Assembly (NCBI GenBank): GCA_958496175.1
Contig: OY292274.1
Coordinates: forward strand, 50,850,630-50,914,629
Length of the DNA: 64,000 nucleotides
Direction: 5' to 3'
Source of the DNA: Sisyra terminalis
Lineage: Eukaryota; Arthropoda; Insecta; Neuroptera; Sisyridae
Positions 36,127-50,306 of the stretch are shown here, in pieces. The notes beneath the pieces were generated by a model that was not told the origin of the DNA, searched no databases, and was given only the letters and a program-made list of their open reading frames with translations. Position numbers and translations under genes: made by a program. Position 1 is the stretch's first letter. Each line of letters begins with the position of its first letter.

Positions 36127-37839
36127 AGGCTAAGCTAATATTGTTCATAAAAAACTAAAAAGTACAATATTTATTTAAGTATCTAAGGCAATTATTACCT
36201 GGAACAATTTTTCTTGTGGGGCCCTGAGCTATAGTTTGTGTAGATTATACATAAATCCAGCACTAAACGTAACTATTTCAAATACCTACATAAATTTTTG
36301 AAGCCTTAAATTTAAGAACATAAATACTCTACTTGATATAAGTACTGTCAATAGTCCATGAGATAATGAAAATGAGTTTAACTTCTATAAAAATTATAGT
36401 GATAAAAAAAGTTAATGATTGCTTTGCTGTTTAAATTAAGTGAATTTTCATTGAGGGAATTAAAAATCATTTATGGTGATATAATACGGTCAGGATTGTC
36501 TAATATTTTAAGACCTTAGATTTTCACGATCTTTTTATCAGACCGCTATTTGTTGTTGGTTCGAATTTTAAAATTTCAAATTCGAAAGGAAAGAATATAC
36601 AATTTTTAACTTGTTTTGTATGTTACCTTAGCAAATGCGAAAACATTTAATTCTCAATCCCAACTATGGTTGGGGTTAGTGGCTCTGATACCAAAAGACA
36701 ACTGTAAAAACGGTGTTTATGGTCATTTATATATTTGACGCTTCTCTATTAATGATTATTCACCAAAACATGAATGTATGTTAATATGCAAAATTATAAA
36801 ACGAAAATTTTCTGGTAAATTATACCAAAAGATAACTACAACTAAACAAATAAGGAAATATTTCTTCAATTTGTTTCAATCTTTTTCGTCAGAATAAAAG
36901 GTTTGCTATACAAAAATAGAGTACCATTGTACTTTAAGACCAGTTTAATTAAAAGTTAAGCGAAAATATACAATTTCATTACTTTTAAAATTTTTATCAA
37001 CTGTTTTCTTAAAATGCCAAGCTGGAATTTAACTTCAATTTTAATTTTTTCTGTAAAAAATTAACAAAGCGTTTAAATGTATATCTTATGTAACAATCAC
37101 AAAAATTATCATTACAAGTTGCTAGTAGTGATAATGGCAAATGCTGATTATCTTCTTCATAATTCCTTACCGCTTCATGCACTATTTACCTGTTTCTAGA
37201 TAGATTATTTTGCAATAGTTAGGTAGGAATTTTGAAAACATTGATAAAAAAGAAAACCGGAATTTTCATGACTGTAATGATTTTTTTGAATTTCAGGCAA
37301 ATCTATCTAAATTATAGGTGATACTGTATCTTTCGTTTGTAATTGTTGAAGACAAAAACAGTTTTGCGATTGAAATTACCCAGTTTTAGGAAAGAATTTT
37401 TAAATGAATAAAATATTTTTAAAATAATCAATTATACTAAAAGGGAATTTCTTAGTTTTTAAATCTCTTTGCAGTTTATTTGAGTCATAAGGATAGTATT
37501 AAAGGTTTTAAATTGAGAAATGTTAAGATTATAAAAACTGACAATTTGTGACGATCTAAAATGAGAATAAGAGATTAAGTTGACTTTATTAAAGTAACGA
37601 TTCATAACAGGACTTTTATTTCAAATTTATTTAGCAAATTATAATTATTATCACAATTCGAGGTTGATACTAATTCTGTAATGATATGAAGTGTGAGAAT
37701 ATTTTTTGCAAACAAAACTGGATTTTATAATAAATGAACTACTATGTAAATGAATCGAAATTAATATTAAGTATATGTAAATTGCATATATTTCGATTAT
37801 AAAAATTGATTAGTTTATGTTTTGACGTAGAATGTTTGA

Positions 37840-38110
37840 CCCGTGTCCGGATACGAGATTCCTAGTTTTGTGGAGGGAATAGGTAACCGATAAAAAACGA
37901 GCAATCATTCATTTAATGGATTGTAACGAGGAAGGGGACTGGGAGGAGAAGGATCTGATAAATGCAGGTTTTAATGTAATAAAACATAAGTCACTTCTTC
38001 ATAGATATTTCATTAAATAGCTGTGGGCCGCGTCGGGACCACCTAGGGCTCTAAGCACATGCTGTGCCCGCGCCACGTTCCGTTAGTTCTCGTATTGTTT
38101 GTCCTTTTAA
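37840..38110 (+). other. GC-richer island of unknown function
   Basis: It stands out in an AT-rich region. One part has an open frame from the ATG at 37918 starting MDCNEEGDWEEKDLINAG, 34 codons long. Another (38023-38085) reads GGGCCGCGTCGGGACCACC then AGGGCTCTAAGCACATGC, GC-rich words that resemble the ends of the hAT element 1.1 kb to the right (ACCTAGGGGCTAGGCGGGC). It may be a decayed hAT terminus beside an unrelated short exon. No family was recognised and no splice sites are convincing. Confidence 0.3.
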
Positions 38111-39126
38111 TCATTGCCGTTTATGTCTTATCTATCAACTTTGCTTTTTCAACATTAAAATATTTTACGCGTATGTTTTATATTATTATCTTAACACTCT
38201 TTTTTCTCTTATTTTCACTTTCGTTCAACGCAATGTGTATATCTTTGCTGGTGTATTAGGTTTGAATGAATGAAACTTCCTCAATGAAACAATGCTAACG
38301 ACACTGGTCATTTTTAAAATAAATTTAAAAATCCATCGTTTACTACTTGTATATTTTACAAGACATTTATTGCACCTCGTTTAACGATTTGCCAATTCAT
38401 TTCGATTCTAAAAGAACTCTAAAAAATAATTGCTTTAGAGAATAACATAAATGATCAATTATTGCTATCCGTCGTGGTATCAAAGTTATCACACTCTTAA
38501 GTTATACGTTATTATTATGGTGTACGAGTATATTCATCACACCAGTACATAAATTTAATATTTATTTTGCTAATTGAGGATTTTTATTTTTGATCTATAT
38601 ATTTTTTGTACAGAGAGAAGCGATACATACGCTACTTAATTTAATAGTATAGTTGGATTCTATCGCATATTCGCACGTTGTCAATTTTGAATACTGGAAT
38701 TAAAATTTGAGTGAATTTGGTTTTAAGACTTGCGGCTATTTAGATTTAAATATTTTGAATATTTTTTTTTTATTTTTCTTTACAAGAAGTTCTTAACGTA
38801 CAAAAAATATAATTATTTAGACTAAAAGACATAATTTCCTATAATTTGGATCGTAGTTTCTTCAGTAACTATGAAGATATACCATTATGTAAATTTGACT
38901 GATTATATTATAAATGTACTTGAGGTACAAACAAGCACTTATATGTATAATATGTTCGTAAACTTCTTCAGTATAGTTTTCTTTTTTAAAGTAAAAAGGT
39001 TTTGCTTTAATATCGCAAACTTATGATTTTTCAAAGGCTTAATACTTTAACCCGAGCTTAGGACTTAAACCCAAGTCCTACTATATCTAAGTACATTCAC
39101 GTTGTACATGGTGGCTAGATTGCCAG

Positions 39127-39836
39127 CAGTGGCGTAGCTACCTAGGGGCTAGGCGGGCAGTGCCCCGGGGCCCTCAAGCTCAGGGGGCCCTCGAATCCTT
39201 ACCAGAAATCTCGATCGAACTGAACTTTTGGAAATTCAGTTGGAAGTTCACCAATTATGTAAGGAAATAATGAGCAAATATGGAGTGCTAGAATGCAACC
39301 TAACGTAAGTATTTACAGTAATGTTATTATTCTTTACAATTCCTGTCACTTCTTCAGCAGCTGAAAGGTCATTTAGCATATTTAAATAATAAAAAAAATA
39401 TTTAAGAAATACTATGGGCCAAATTCGACTCCGACATTTATCGCTAATAGCAATTGAAAACAAAACCGCATCAAGCCTGGATTTAAACGAAGTCATTGAT
39501 ACTTTTGCGAAAACTAAAACTAGAAAAAAATTGTAAATATAATTGTTATTTAGTCAGTTGGTAGGCCCGACCTTTATATAATAAACCCTTGAATCTTCTC
39601 TATTTCTTTTTATTGGCCGAACCTACACCAAGTATTAATTGTAATTTATGTTGTTACTGTTTAATATTTTTATTACCTTCCCTACAGAGCACAAAAAAGA
39701 GCTTAAGTAGCTTAGCATTTTTAAAGTATATGTATATTTCATATTTTTATTTGATAAAACCTAATCAGTTTACATAGCAGTGGGGCCCCATTTTTTAATT
39801 TGCCCCAGGGCCCTTGGTTACCTAGCTACGCCACTA
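39127..39836 (+). mobile_element. Decayed hAT transposon with inverted ends and 8-bp duplication
   Basis: The left end CAGTGGCGTAGCTACCTAGG and right end CCTAGCTACGCCACTA are inverted repeats; only the last base has drifted. ATTGCCAG occurs on both sides (39119-39126 and 39837-39844), a perfect 8-bp target-site duplication as hAT elements make. G/C-rich subterminal tracts (GGGCCC words) lie inside both ends. The 710-bp body keeps only the C-terminal end of a transposase, so it is an internally deleted copy. Confidence 0.9.
39324..39536 (+). pseudogene. hAT transposase C-terminal fragment, two in-frame stops
   Basis: One frame reads TIPVTSSAAERSFSIFK, then two adjacent TAA codons (39367-39372), then KKYLRNTMGQIRLRHLSLIA and on to a natural stop at 39534-39536. 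This is the hAT dimerisation region (P-x-T-x-A-x-E-R-x-F-S ... R-x-x-M-x-x-x-R-L). Family members of the zinc-finger MYM type end like this. The stops and loss of the catalytic part make it dead. Confidence 0.85.
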
Positions 39837-41529
39837 ATTGCCAGTAGACTATTTTACTATAATTTTAATTAATTTGTCATTTGAAACGCTTTGGTTAACT
39901 TTTCAATCCTTACTGTACCAAAATTTAACTGCACATAAAGATTTAAGTCGACATTTACATTATGATGTACTTTATTTGGCCCTTTATTTGGTATCTTCAA
40001 ATTTATTCGCTTCTACTTAAAATTTTTACCAAGTTTTAGCCATTTTCAATAACGTTAAAATGAGTAAATTCATACGAAAAAAAAGAAAAAAAATTTTTTA
40101 ATCCTTAATTTTATTCATATTATACTTAGGTACCAAACACTAAAAGCAATTTCGAATGCATATTATAGTTGTTTTCTAAATTTACGAAGTTTTTGTAAAG
40201 CATTATAAAGAACTAAACTAAAGAAGTTATACTCAAGATTTTTTTTTCAAATTAAAAACTACAGTATTTATAGTTTTCTTTATCTTGTTAAGATCAAAAT
40301 CACAAAACATTTAAGTATTTTCTAAAATATATTTTTTTTTATTTTGTTATCTCATATGAGGAATGGATAATACCTCTTGTATTAAAAAAACGGCTTAAAA
40401 CCACGGAAAAAGTTAATGCAATTTTTGTATAAGTTTTTAATCTTTTGGTGCAAACTGTAAACTTTACTAAAACAATCTAAAATTAAACAAAAAAATCCTT
40501 AGTTAATATGAGCATATTTGAGAATTATAATTGAATAGATTTGAAATTTACCAAAAATAGAATATCCTAATGTTCATTTATCGGTACTTATGATTCTGTA
40601 CTTAAGATTCGGATGTTATTTTATGATGTTAAGATTCATAATTGAGACGTAACGTTACTCTTAGAGAATATTGGAAATTTGAAATTACATTAATCTTTTA
40701 AGAAACAAAAATTATAATACTTCGGAAGAAATTTCAAATCACTGCTATCCTATGCTTATATGGTATATTTTGTGATTAATTCTTTTATATTGAGTTAATG
40801 TAAAAAAAAGCTTCAAAATTTTCTTTAACTCCTTAATTTTTTTTTCTCTCTCACTCTGTCTTATATTTCTCTCTTCTCGATTTTCTTTTCGGAAAGTTTA
40901 TACGAATAGTGAACGAAAATGTTCGCAGAAGTAAATCGTGTGAAAAAAGTACATTTATGATTTGCAATTTATAAAGTTTGCCTCAGGTCATGATTTATTG
41001 CTACTCAGTCTCGTGTCACTGCAACCTTGACTTATGCTGTAATTAATGCTAATTTTTTTATAAAGCTGTTTATTGATGTATTATAGCAAAAGCTTTGAAC
41101 CATAGAAAATAATCAAAGAATTAAGTTCCTGGGTATTTGGAGCTTCAATTATAATTTCATGAGCTTTTTAAGTTTGTTCATAGATGTAATAACTTCTAAA
41201 CTTTCTGTGAACAATTAAACTTCTAGGTATATATGCAGAAATTTCGAAAAATTTGACTTTCAATTAAGCCATTGTTCAGATAAATATTTAATAACTAATT
41301 ATGAGAAGACTACTCGAAGTTAAAAATAGAATCTAATCGTGCTGACAAACCAATGTTAATTTTTTTGTTAGTAATTTTGGAAAATTGAAAAATTGTTTCC
41401 CTTCTTTTTTTTGTTATAAAAAGGAGAAAGAAAGAATATGCACATTGTATAAGTATATGGCATTGCATTGAATCTGGGAGTGGTTTTGTTAAATTTTCAA
41501 AATTTCAACAATCAAAACAATTAAACATC

Positions 41530-41726
41530 TATAAATCTCGGAACCTCATTGGCTAATAGCCTCTTGCATTGAATCGTGTGCGCTTTCATCAGATATTAGT
41601 GCATTGATTGACTTATTCATACTTAGTTTGTTGTTAATTAATTAATTTCATTTGATTAAATCCCAAAAAGTGATCAAAGTGATAGTTAAACTAGTGCTCA
41701 TTTAATCAAGATCAATTCTTTTATTC
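41530..41726 (+). promoter_or_regulatory. Candidate TATA promoter and 5' untranslated exon
   Basis: TATAAAT (41530-41536) is followed by a CCAAT-like ATTGGCTAATAG, a less AT-rich stretch with ATCAGATATTAG, and then a long AT-rich leader without a kept ATG frame. This ends at TTTATTCAA|GTAAGTAG, a near-perfect splice donor (donor GT at 41727). The arrangement looks like a non-coding first exon of a plus-strand gene, but no coding exon was recognised downstream in the window. Confidence 0.3.
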
Positions 41727-44700
41727 AAGTAAGTAGAGCATTATTAAATTCTAAAAATTAAAAATTTTAGTATCAACAGGGGGTTTCGATTCAATGGAGT
41801 CAATGGATAGTCAATGGAGATTTTTGTGAAATATTTATCTTTCCAATCTAAACGATTAAATCCACTGGTAACTATTAACCAGCTCATTACCTCATTGAGC
41901 ACATATTAAACTTATTAATTCTTATGATAAAATATTCTTTTGATTTAAAGTGGGATGTTTCACCCATTAGTTGAAGCTTTAGCTGGACAGTAGCATGGCA
42001 TAATTTTGTACAGGTTAAGCTTGCTTTTTTATGTTATTTAATCTGCACTCTTAGGTCTTTAATAATGAAGTTTGTACCTCATTAACTTGATTAAATTTAC
42101 TGCTTCCTTCATTCGCTTCTAGTGTTGAGTATTAATGTTTTTTTATTCTCACCGATTTTGAATCATGTTGAAATTGAAGAAAATTGATATCAATTTGTAC
42201 GTCTTCCTTTTAGGCCATTAAAACTCGTTTCGACTTATAAATATTTCTTTTGAATAAGAAATTCGACCAAATATCTTCCATTTAATTTTTCGTTCCTTTA
42301 TGTTCGTACCATATTTTGAATGAGTATATAATTAAATGTATTTAATGAAGGAGTTGCAACAATAGAGGAGTAAGCGGAATATTTTTGAGGGCGTCGTATT
42401 TGTTCTCTAAATTGTAATATTTTGTAACGGTAAATAAGAGAATATAATATTTATATACATATTTATATATATAACTCAATATCGACCTTTCGTTCGACAT
42501 TTTGCAAGGCGGACATGGCGATAATTTTTCATTTGATATGGAATTTGACCGCATACAGCCTTGATTGACGGATTATTAATTGAATCATTTGTAAATATTT
42601 TTTATCGCATCATATCATTGACTGATCTAATCACTAAATATCAAAGATAACTCTTCAAATGATATGATAAAATAAAAAATAGCTCAATTTCAATCACTCG
42701 ATCGCTTGATCGTGGAGAAACTGGAGAGATCATTCGTTCAACTCTAATATTAATGAACGTAACCGTAGTGATTTTTTGCTGTGATAAAGTTTTTGGATGA
42801 TACATTAAACCAAAAATCATTTTTTTTTTGCTCGGCATCTTTGTTCAGTTCTTGTACAACTTTAGATGAGTTATCTGTTTTTTTTTTCATTTTACACATC
42901 TTAAACGAATTCGCAAAGATCATAAATCGAGGACCGCCACTATACTTTGAGAACTTTAATCACTCAAATTTTTTTTCGCTAAAATAAAATGCAATCAAAA
43001 GATAATAAAGCTATTGTTGGAAACACGTTTGTGTAACCGCTAATGACTTTTGTGGGTGGTTGATCTTGCTGCTAAAATTAAAGATTAGACCTTTGTTTTA
43101 CTGTAAATACAATGAAATTTATTTATTTTTAAACGTAGTGTGAAATTACAACTTCAGAAAATGAAAAATAGGGAATCATGGAAGTGTGAAATAATCTTAT
43201 TAAAAAAATATTAAAATAGAGACTGAAAAATATTTCATATCATTCCATTAATAAGAGTTTAATTAAAACTACCAAAGCATATAAGGCTATGAGTTTGATA
43301 GTAAAATAGATTTGTTTGGTTAGATTGCGCTCTCAGTAGAAGAAGACAAAGAAAAATGGAAAGAGAAAGAAAGAAATTAGTAAAAAACAAAGTTGGCTTC
43401 TACTATTGCTTGTGTGTCTCGCTGATGCTGTATAACGACCAGAACTGATCACAATTTAAAATTTGGTAAAAAACCCCTAGAAATAACCAACACTACCCAT
43501 TTAAATTTTTATATCATTTTGCATATGGACTATATGTTTGCCATATCAAAATATGAAAGATTTTTTTGTGTTTTTCAAGAAAATACCTATGGTTTTTCAT
43601 CTTTAAGATCTTTTCGAAATACTAATCTTAGCTTTAAACGATTGTCTTTAGAAAGCAGACATAATATACAATTGTATATTTAGTTTTGATTCCGATCTTG
43701 TAGATTATCTTCAAACTGTTGTTTTCAAATTGTTTAAAAAAACAGTGCGTGTACTTATATATGCGCCTGAGAAGACATACTTCTTTGGTATAGTTAAAAA
43801 TAGGTTTTTAATCCATCGCCGTAGCCTCTTTCGGTAGTGTCTGAACTAGCACAATAGTTATAAGATTTGTGATTAATAAAATATGATACAATTTTAAATA
43901 TAAATTACTTTTAATACCAAAATAGATAATAGGAAACGTATGTGTTGCGGCAAAGACAAGAACAAAGAATATAAAGTTTTAAATACATCCATGTAAGTGG
44001 ATTACAAATATAATGATTATTAGCTCAAATTTGAGTAGCAAAAAATATAAGACCGGTCACATTCCAATTTAGTGTGAAAATGCAATTAACACATCTTTCG
44101 AGGGTTAAAATCAGGTAATAAAACCTTGAGTACCAAACAATAGAAATATTAAGAAATAACATTAGAAATATTGAGTTGTACCTCTATTCTACGAGAGGGT
44201 GATATCTCTTACTATAGAAATTTCAAAATCGTCGTTGAAATATATGAAGTCAGATTCAAAAATATTGGTAAGAAGTACTCGTACACTTTTTAACAATTTT
44301 TTTTTTGGAAATACTGCTAAATCGATTTAATTGTTTAGTTTTTAACTAATTGATTGATATATTAAAGAAGATTGCCTTATTCTCAGTTTGTAAAATATGG
44401 AGCCGTTGTTGAACATAAAAGGATTATAGAATGTTGCACTTTGTATTTGATATATAGAACTGACTACAAGGATTGTTAAAGAATTGTAATATCATAGTGA
44501 ACAATTTTCAGTATTAAATGTAATTATCATATAATTAGTATAAAATTTATCTAAGAACCATATTGGGGGATATATTTTTAAATCCATGTCATTTATGAGA
44601 TTTAGATTATTTTTCGAATTTAACTAGTACCAAAATCAACAACTGGTACAAATTGTTGATCGAAAATCTGGATAATTAATTTAATTATTCAGTTGAGTAT

Positions 44701-47700
44701 TTCAGATATGTTTTTTTATATAATTGAACACGACTGATCAAGAAAAAAACGACAGCTTGGAATTTTAATTTTTGAATACCGTTTATGAAATCATCACCTT
44801 GTCAAGTTACACTGGCATGGCATGAGTATAACGTACGTAAAAGTTACTCACAAAGAATTCAAGCTTAAAAAAACGAATTTTAAAAACTGTCTTATTCTTT
44901 GGTGTTATATATGCTCGCTAATAAGGGGGTAGAACAGCTATTTTGATTTCGCCTAAGGTTATGAAGGAAGCTAGCGCTAGTATTGTCTTATATCTGTTAT
45001 ACTGATCGATGTATTGAAAATATTTTCTTCTAATTACACAAATAATTTCATAGTAAAGGGCAATAATGCACGCAATTACATGTAAAAAGATGAGTATTGC
45101 GCGCAATCATTTTCATGATCTATCTTTTGCATCCAAGAAAATCATCCACAATCCTATCCTCATACGAGCAGGAATCAGGTGCGAGATTCTATAAGTAAAT
45201 TATCTATAATTTAAAACTTGTTACGACCAACAAGAATAATGACCATATCCATAAGCATATACATTGGCATTGAAAGTAGATAGTAGATGGATTTGTTGAA
45301 TCTTGTCAATTATAAAAAAAAAAACAATCTAAAAAAATACATTACACTTGCATGAAATATTAGTTAAAGCCCTTTTTTCAACACATAGGAATACAAAGGC
45401 TTCTCAACTTGTCTGTGGTTACCGCATTGTCTCATAAAATATGATATTCGTCGAAATAAAAATACAGGGGGTGACTTTAGTAACTTGATAGGTATAAAAA
45501 TGTTGAAACAGTGTAGATGAGAAATGCCTCTGATGTTATTACTAACAATTATGGTTTCGTTAAGAATCAAGACTTAAAAATATTACCCATTCACGCATAA
45601 ATTAACCCTTCTCGTTCATTATTTAAATTATAAAATATGATCCAGTGTTTCTATTTGTTCATTTCAAGAAACATAAACTTAAACAAAATCGGTTTGTTAA
45701 TAAATCAAATCGTATTCAAATTTATTGAGAACTTATTTTGGTTGTAATAAGAACCGTCTACATGTTCATCGTTTCTTTATTGTCTAGGGTGTTATGTATT
45801 CTTTCATGTTTATTATAATAAACGTAAAGTTAACAAGTGAAAAATAACTTGTATTGAGTTATTATGCTTATTTAACACTGTCGCTACTTTCATTATCGAT
45901 ATTTACTTAGTAAATGCTAATTTAAATTAACACAATTGATGCTAATTTTTAATATATATTTATCATATCAAAGATTACATATAATAAAATATTTTACCAA
46001 TTTCCCAATGAAAATATTTCTTTATAGACAAAAATTCAGTTTTTGAGAATTGGTAAATAACGCCCTATATTCAAACTATACCTTTTATAACAAAAAAAGA
46101 TCAACAAAAGCTGATAATCAATGAAGAAAAACATGTTTTACTTTATAATTCATATTATTTTAATGATATACTTTTTTAAGAAAAAAAATATTTATGATTT
46201 ACGATTTATTTAGTAGAAATTTTACTCCGGCACTCTCCTTTAGTAACTAAAGTTACTTTTTGCTAATAAACTAGAGGGATCTGTTCTCGATTCGGTTAGC
46301 AGAAAAATAAAAACTTTTGGAAAATTATGTTTGTTTTTTTTATTTTCTTTATGACTACTATTTTTTTTATATATAATCATAGAGTAAAATGATATCCTTG
46401 CTTTTCATTTACGAAATTATATGTTTTAACTTACAAGTAATTTTGTATTTTATACCCTGTAATTACTATTGTTACGGCTACTGTTTCTTTTATCTTATAC
46501 TCAATAAGACAACAAAAACCATTTTATAAAAATAAACCTTCAAGTTGTATGGATTTCATTACATATTTTTATAACACCAATATTAATAATTGACAAAAAT
46601 TTGCATCAGATAAAATAAATTGTATCAAAGAATAGGGAAACGGTACCTTTATATCGCAACGTAGGTTTCTTAGTACGATAAACACATACTTTTGCATTTT
46701 TATAAACCCTAGAATCGCTAACAAAACTATATAATTGTTATAAAGTGATGGTAAATAATCACTAAAACATAGTTTAAATACATTTTTATATTATATCTAA
46801 TACTTTATACAAAAAAGTTAAAAAAATGATTTTTTGGAAAAATATCAAAAAATGATTCAAATCCAACCTTATGAATTTTTAGCTCTTTCAAACTCGCCAC
46901 CATAAGAACTAACACGTTCCCAAGGCAAGAGAAGGGAATTCTTCTGTCCTGAAAATCTTTACAATTTTAATTCAATTATTTTATAGTAGAAATAGCTTTT
47001 GCCTAATATTGGAAAATGGACAAATAGCTTAACATTTTAGACTATGCAATAAAATAAGAAATAACAGTAAAGCATATTGTATAAAGCAACTGTGGTAGAA
47101 AAAAATTCAAGCTTATTAAAAAATAGTTGTTTTAACAATATTAACCATCCATGGTATCAGTTGTGAATGACGAATTGTTAGAAAATAATTAGTTCCGGTT
47201 GACAAAATACAGCATTTTTAAAAACTATATAATTGTAAAGTTTTTGGCATCTATTTTTTGTTTATTTGAGATTCTTCCTTTTAATCGTTCTGATGGTTTC
47301 TCTTCGGAGTTCCTATGCGTTGCATCCCAAAAGAACTATTGCACTCCAGATTTGTTCATATTTCCAATTGGCCAAGTTTGTCTTTAAGATAAATCTCAGC
47401 AAACGACCACTTGGACCTTTATCTATATTTTCCAGCTCATGTTCAGGTGATCCAGGTTAATTTCCTCTCCCCACCGCATGCACTTGACTCATATTATTAA
47501 TCCATAGTTTGGAAAAGCTATCTTTAATTGTAGGGTCCTGTTAATAAGCCTACCAACACTTTGATGTCCTTCCTTCTTAGATTTAGAAGTCTTTTATCTT
47601 TCAAAGATTTCTTTATCATTACCTTTTAAAATTTGCCTCTTGAGTAGTTAGTAGTTATTTTAGGATTTTAATTGCTCATTTGGCTATTCGATTTAGTACG

Positions 47701-49640
47701 GTGGACATCGGCACACCTATAGCCACTTCTGAATCCGTAAATGACGTACTTAGGCCTTCCTTTGCAAACTCATTTTTATTAATTATTAAAAACCCAATTT
47801 GAATGCAACAATAACAACTAAACATTGTCATTTTGTATTTGTCGGTTTATACATTTGAAGTTTGTTATAGTACATTATCTCTTTACAAATTTTCTAAGTT
47901 TTCTTCTATCACTAACCAATTATAATTACTTCAATGAACTTGAAACTTTTTCGTAAAAATTGAGAGAAAAAAAATCGGACTTTTTATGATTTATAATAAC
48001 AATATGCAATTAAATACTTAAAAAATCTAGGACAGAGAAACTGTTGCATCTATTACTATAATTAAGTTAAATACAAGCTTAGATTTTAGTTATTTCGTTT
48101 CATTATCGTACTACATATTATTGCAATTTTTTTAAAATTCATTTTTACCCCATTGGGGGTAATTTATTTATCTTTGGGGTAATTTACCCTGGTTCTCCGA
48201 CCGCTGATGTAGGGTATGTAGGTATAAAATTGGTTTGTAACTTCAAAGATATGAGTTCAGAATTGCCAATTGAAATGTATTCTTGCTTAAGAAAACGAAT
48301 ACTTTAACTGCTTTGTTTATTGATACTAAGAGGACAAGGACGACTTTAATTGCTTTTGTGTTAAAATATTATGTCTTCATTAAGAGTTTATTATAGAGTT
48401 AATTAAAAGTGAACTTTCATTCGGGTTTTAAATAGTAACTTGCGGTTTAGATTTTAGTTGTAGCTATCAACATGTAATTTAAAAGGTTTATGGAAAAGTG
48501 TTTATCTTGAACGATAATTGTAGGTTTGTTTTTCCGGAGAGTCGGTAGTGCTTTTAATTACTAGGTAGTATTAGGTACAAAAAGAAATGTTGCCATTTTA
48601 ACTTTATTGGCATTAAAGAATTTGTTCTACACATGACGAATGTCATTTTTATCAATTTCATATCATCGTGAAAATCCACGTGAGAGTCAATCTTGATGGT
48701 TGACAGGTGACGTTTAATGTGAGAGCTCCAGAATTTGCAATATCTCTCAGTGGGAGGCAAATCGTGCTCTTCGCTTCATTCTCCATCTGTCTGCCAATTT
48801 TTACGTCATTTCTTTGATCACTTCCTCCTCATTGCATCATCTAGTACATGACTTGGTCAAATATGAGAAAAAATGCGAAAACAAAACAATTGTTTGGTTG
48901 TACTCTTGTCGTAAACTTTTATTCTTTGTAAAAGTTCCGTATTCTTTGCGTTCGACAAGATGCATTTTTACATTCAATTCTTCAAATTCGCTTTGTTAAT
49001 GTTCACAATTTTATAAACACTAGGTAGTATTTACTTAGACACGTGTTTCGCAATTACGCGGCGCTAAAATTGTTCACAATCAGCAAATTTTTCAAGCATT
49101 CTTTTTCTAATCTCTTTCTTTGTTTTTTTTAAGAATAATATTCACTTTGTTTGTCCAAATAAAGATTTACACAATTTTGTAAGGGTTATAGTTTTGTAAG
49201 GGTGCTATAAAGCTAATAATCCCGATATATACTTGATTTTTTCGTATTCCCGTACTTACTGTGCCACTAAAATTTTTTATTTAACCGAGTAATACAGGAT
49301 ATTCATTTGTCGAATTAAGGAAAATCTTAGGCACACCACCCATTGAAGGGTTTTGTTCGCTAATTGAGTACTTTCGCACTCTGGTGAGCTTATAATAGAA
49401 TAAAATATTTACCCCAAAAAAAGCTTTAATTTCATAGAATTTCTCAAAGATACTACAATGATAATTAAAACAAGTTCTTACTGTGGTTGCTAATCTCAAA
49501 AAAATTATATACTTAGACTCTGTTCGTTTTAGAATTATTATGAATTGAAATGAGTTTTATTCAGTTCCACTAAAAATTGAAGTTACTCTTCTGGTGGATG
49601 AGTAGCAAGAAGTAGCATGAATATAAATATGTGAAAAAAC

Positions 49641-50259
49641 TAGTGTCTGACCGAAACCGAAACCGAATTTTGGCATCAGTCTCAGTTTCGGCTGGAACCG
49701 AAACTTCCATATAAGATCATGTTTTCGTAAAAAAAAAAGTTAACCATAATTAGCGTCTTTACTTTTAAATCCTATAGGTATTCATTATTCATTTAGTCCC
49801 TAATATTTGAGCTTATCATTAGTACAACTTATTATTTTCACTTATTACTTCAAATAAATTATTTATGCTGAAATAAGGGGTTCATTTGAAAGAAATGCAT
49901 CTAATATTTCTTTTTAATATTAGTTACGAATAACATAAAATAATAAAAAAAAGTTAAAAAACAAAATTACTTTTAAACTAATTTGTTTAGGTAGACAAAA
50001 TAGAAAGTACTGTTGCTTATATCTTAAAAATAAAATAATTTCTTCTAAACTTTGATCAGTTTTCTTTCGAATTGGAAAAAAATATTAAAGATAATATTAA
50101 ACAAAATATTAACGAACTGATTGTTATCAGTATTCATAATTGAAGAATTAAATAATAAGTGAGAAACAATAACTTTTTAATATTTTTGTCTCACGAATTC
50201 AGTTTCGGTCGTAGTTTCGGCTTGACGACAGCCGAAACCGAAAGTTCGGTTGGACACTA
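49641..50259. mobile_element. hAT-like non-autonomous element with CCGAAACCGAA ends
   Basis: The left end TAGTGTCTGACCGAAAC and right end TTCGGTTGGACACTA are inverted. The 8-bp flanks GAAAAAAC and GAAATAAC match at 7 of 8. Several GTTTCGG/CCGAAAC words lie inside both ends. The middle is AT-rich with no transposase. Termini and flank length fit hAT. Confidence 0.75.
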
Positions 50260-50306
50260 GAAATAACGCATTAAGTGTTTTCAAGATTCGAAAAAAAAAT
50301 CTACTA

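Noticed and set aside
38059..38273. Two overlapping plus frames of 66 and 69 codons
   Set aside because: Hydrophobic T-rich translation after the GC island, no splice or family evidence.
47199..47800. Degraded transposase on the minus strand (a helix-turn-helix-like stretch ending GVPMSTVLNRIAK)
   Set aside because: The rest of the frame is broken by many stops and no termini were found. The resemblance to pogo/psq-type proteins is too weak to annotate.
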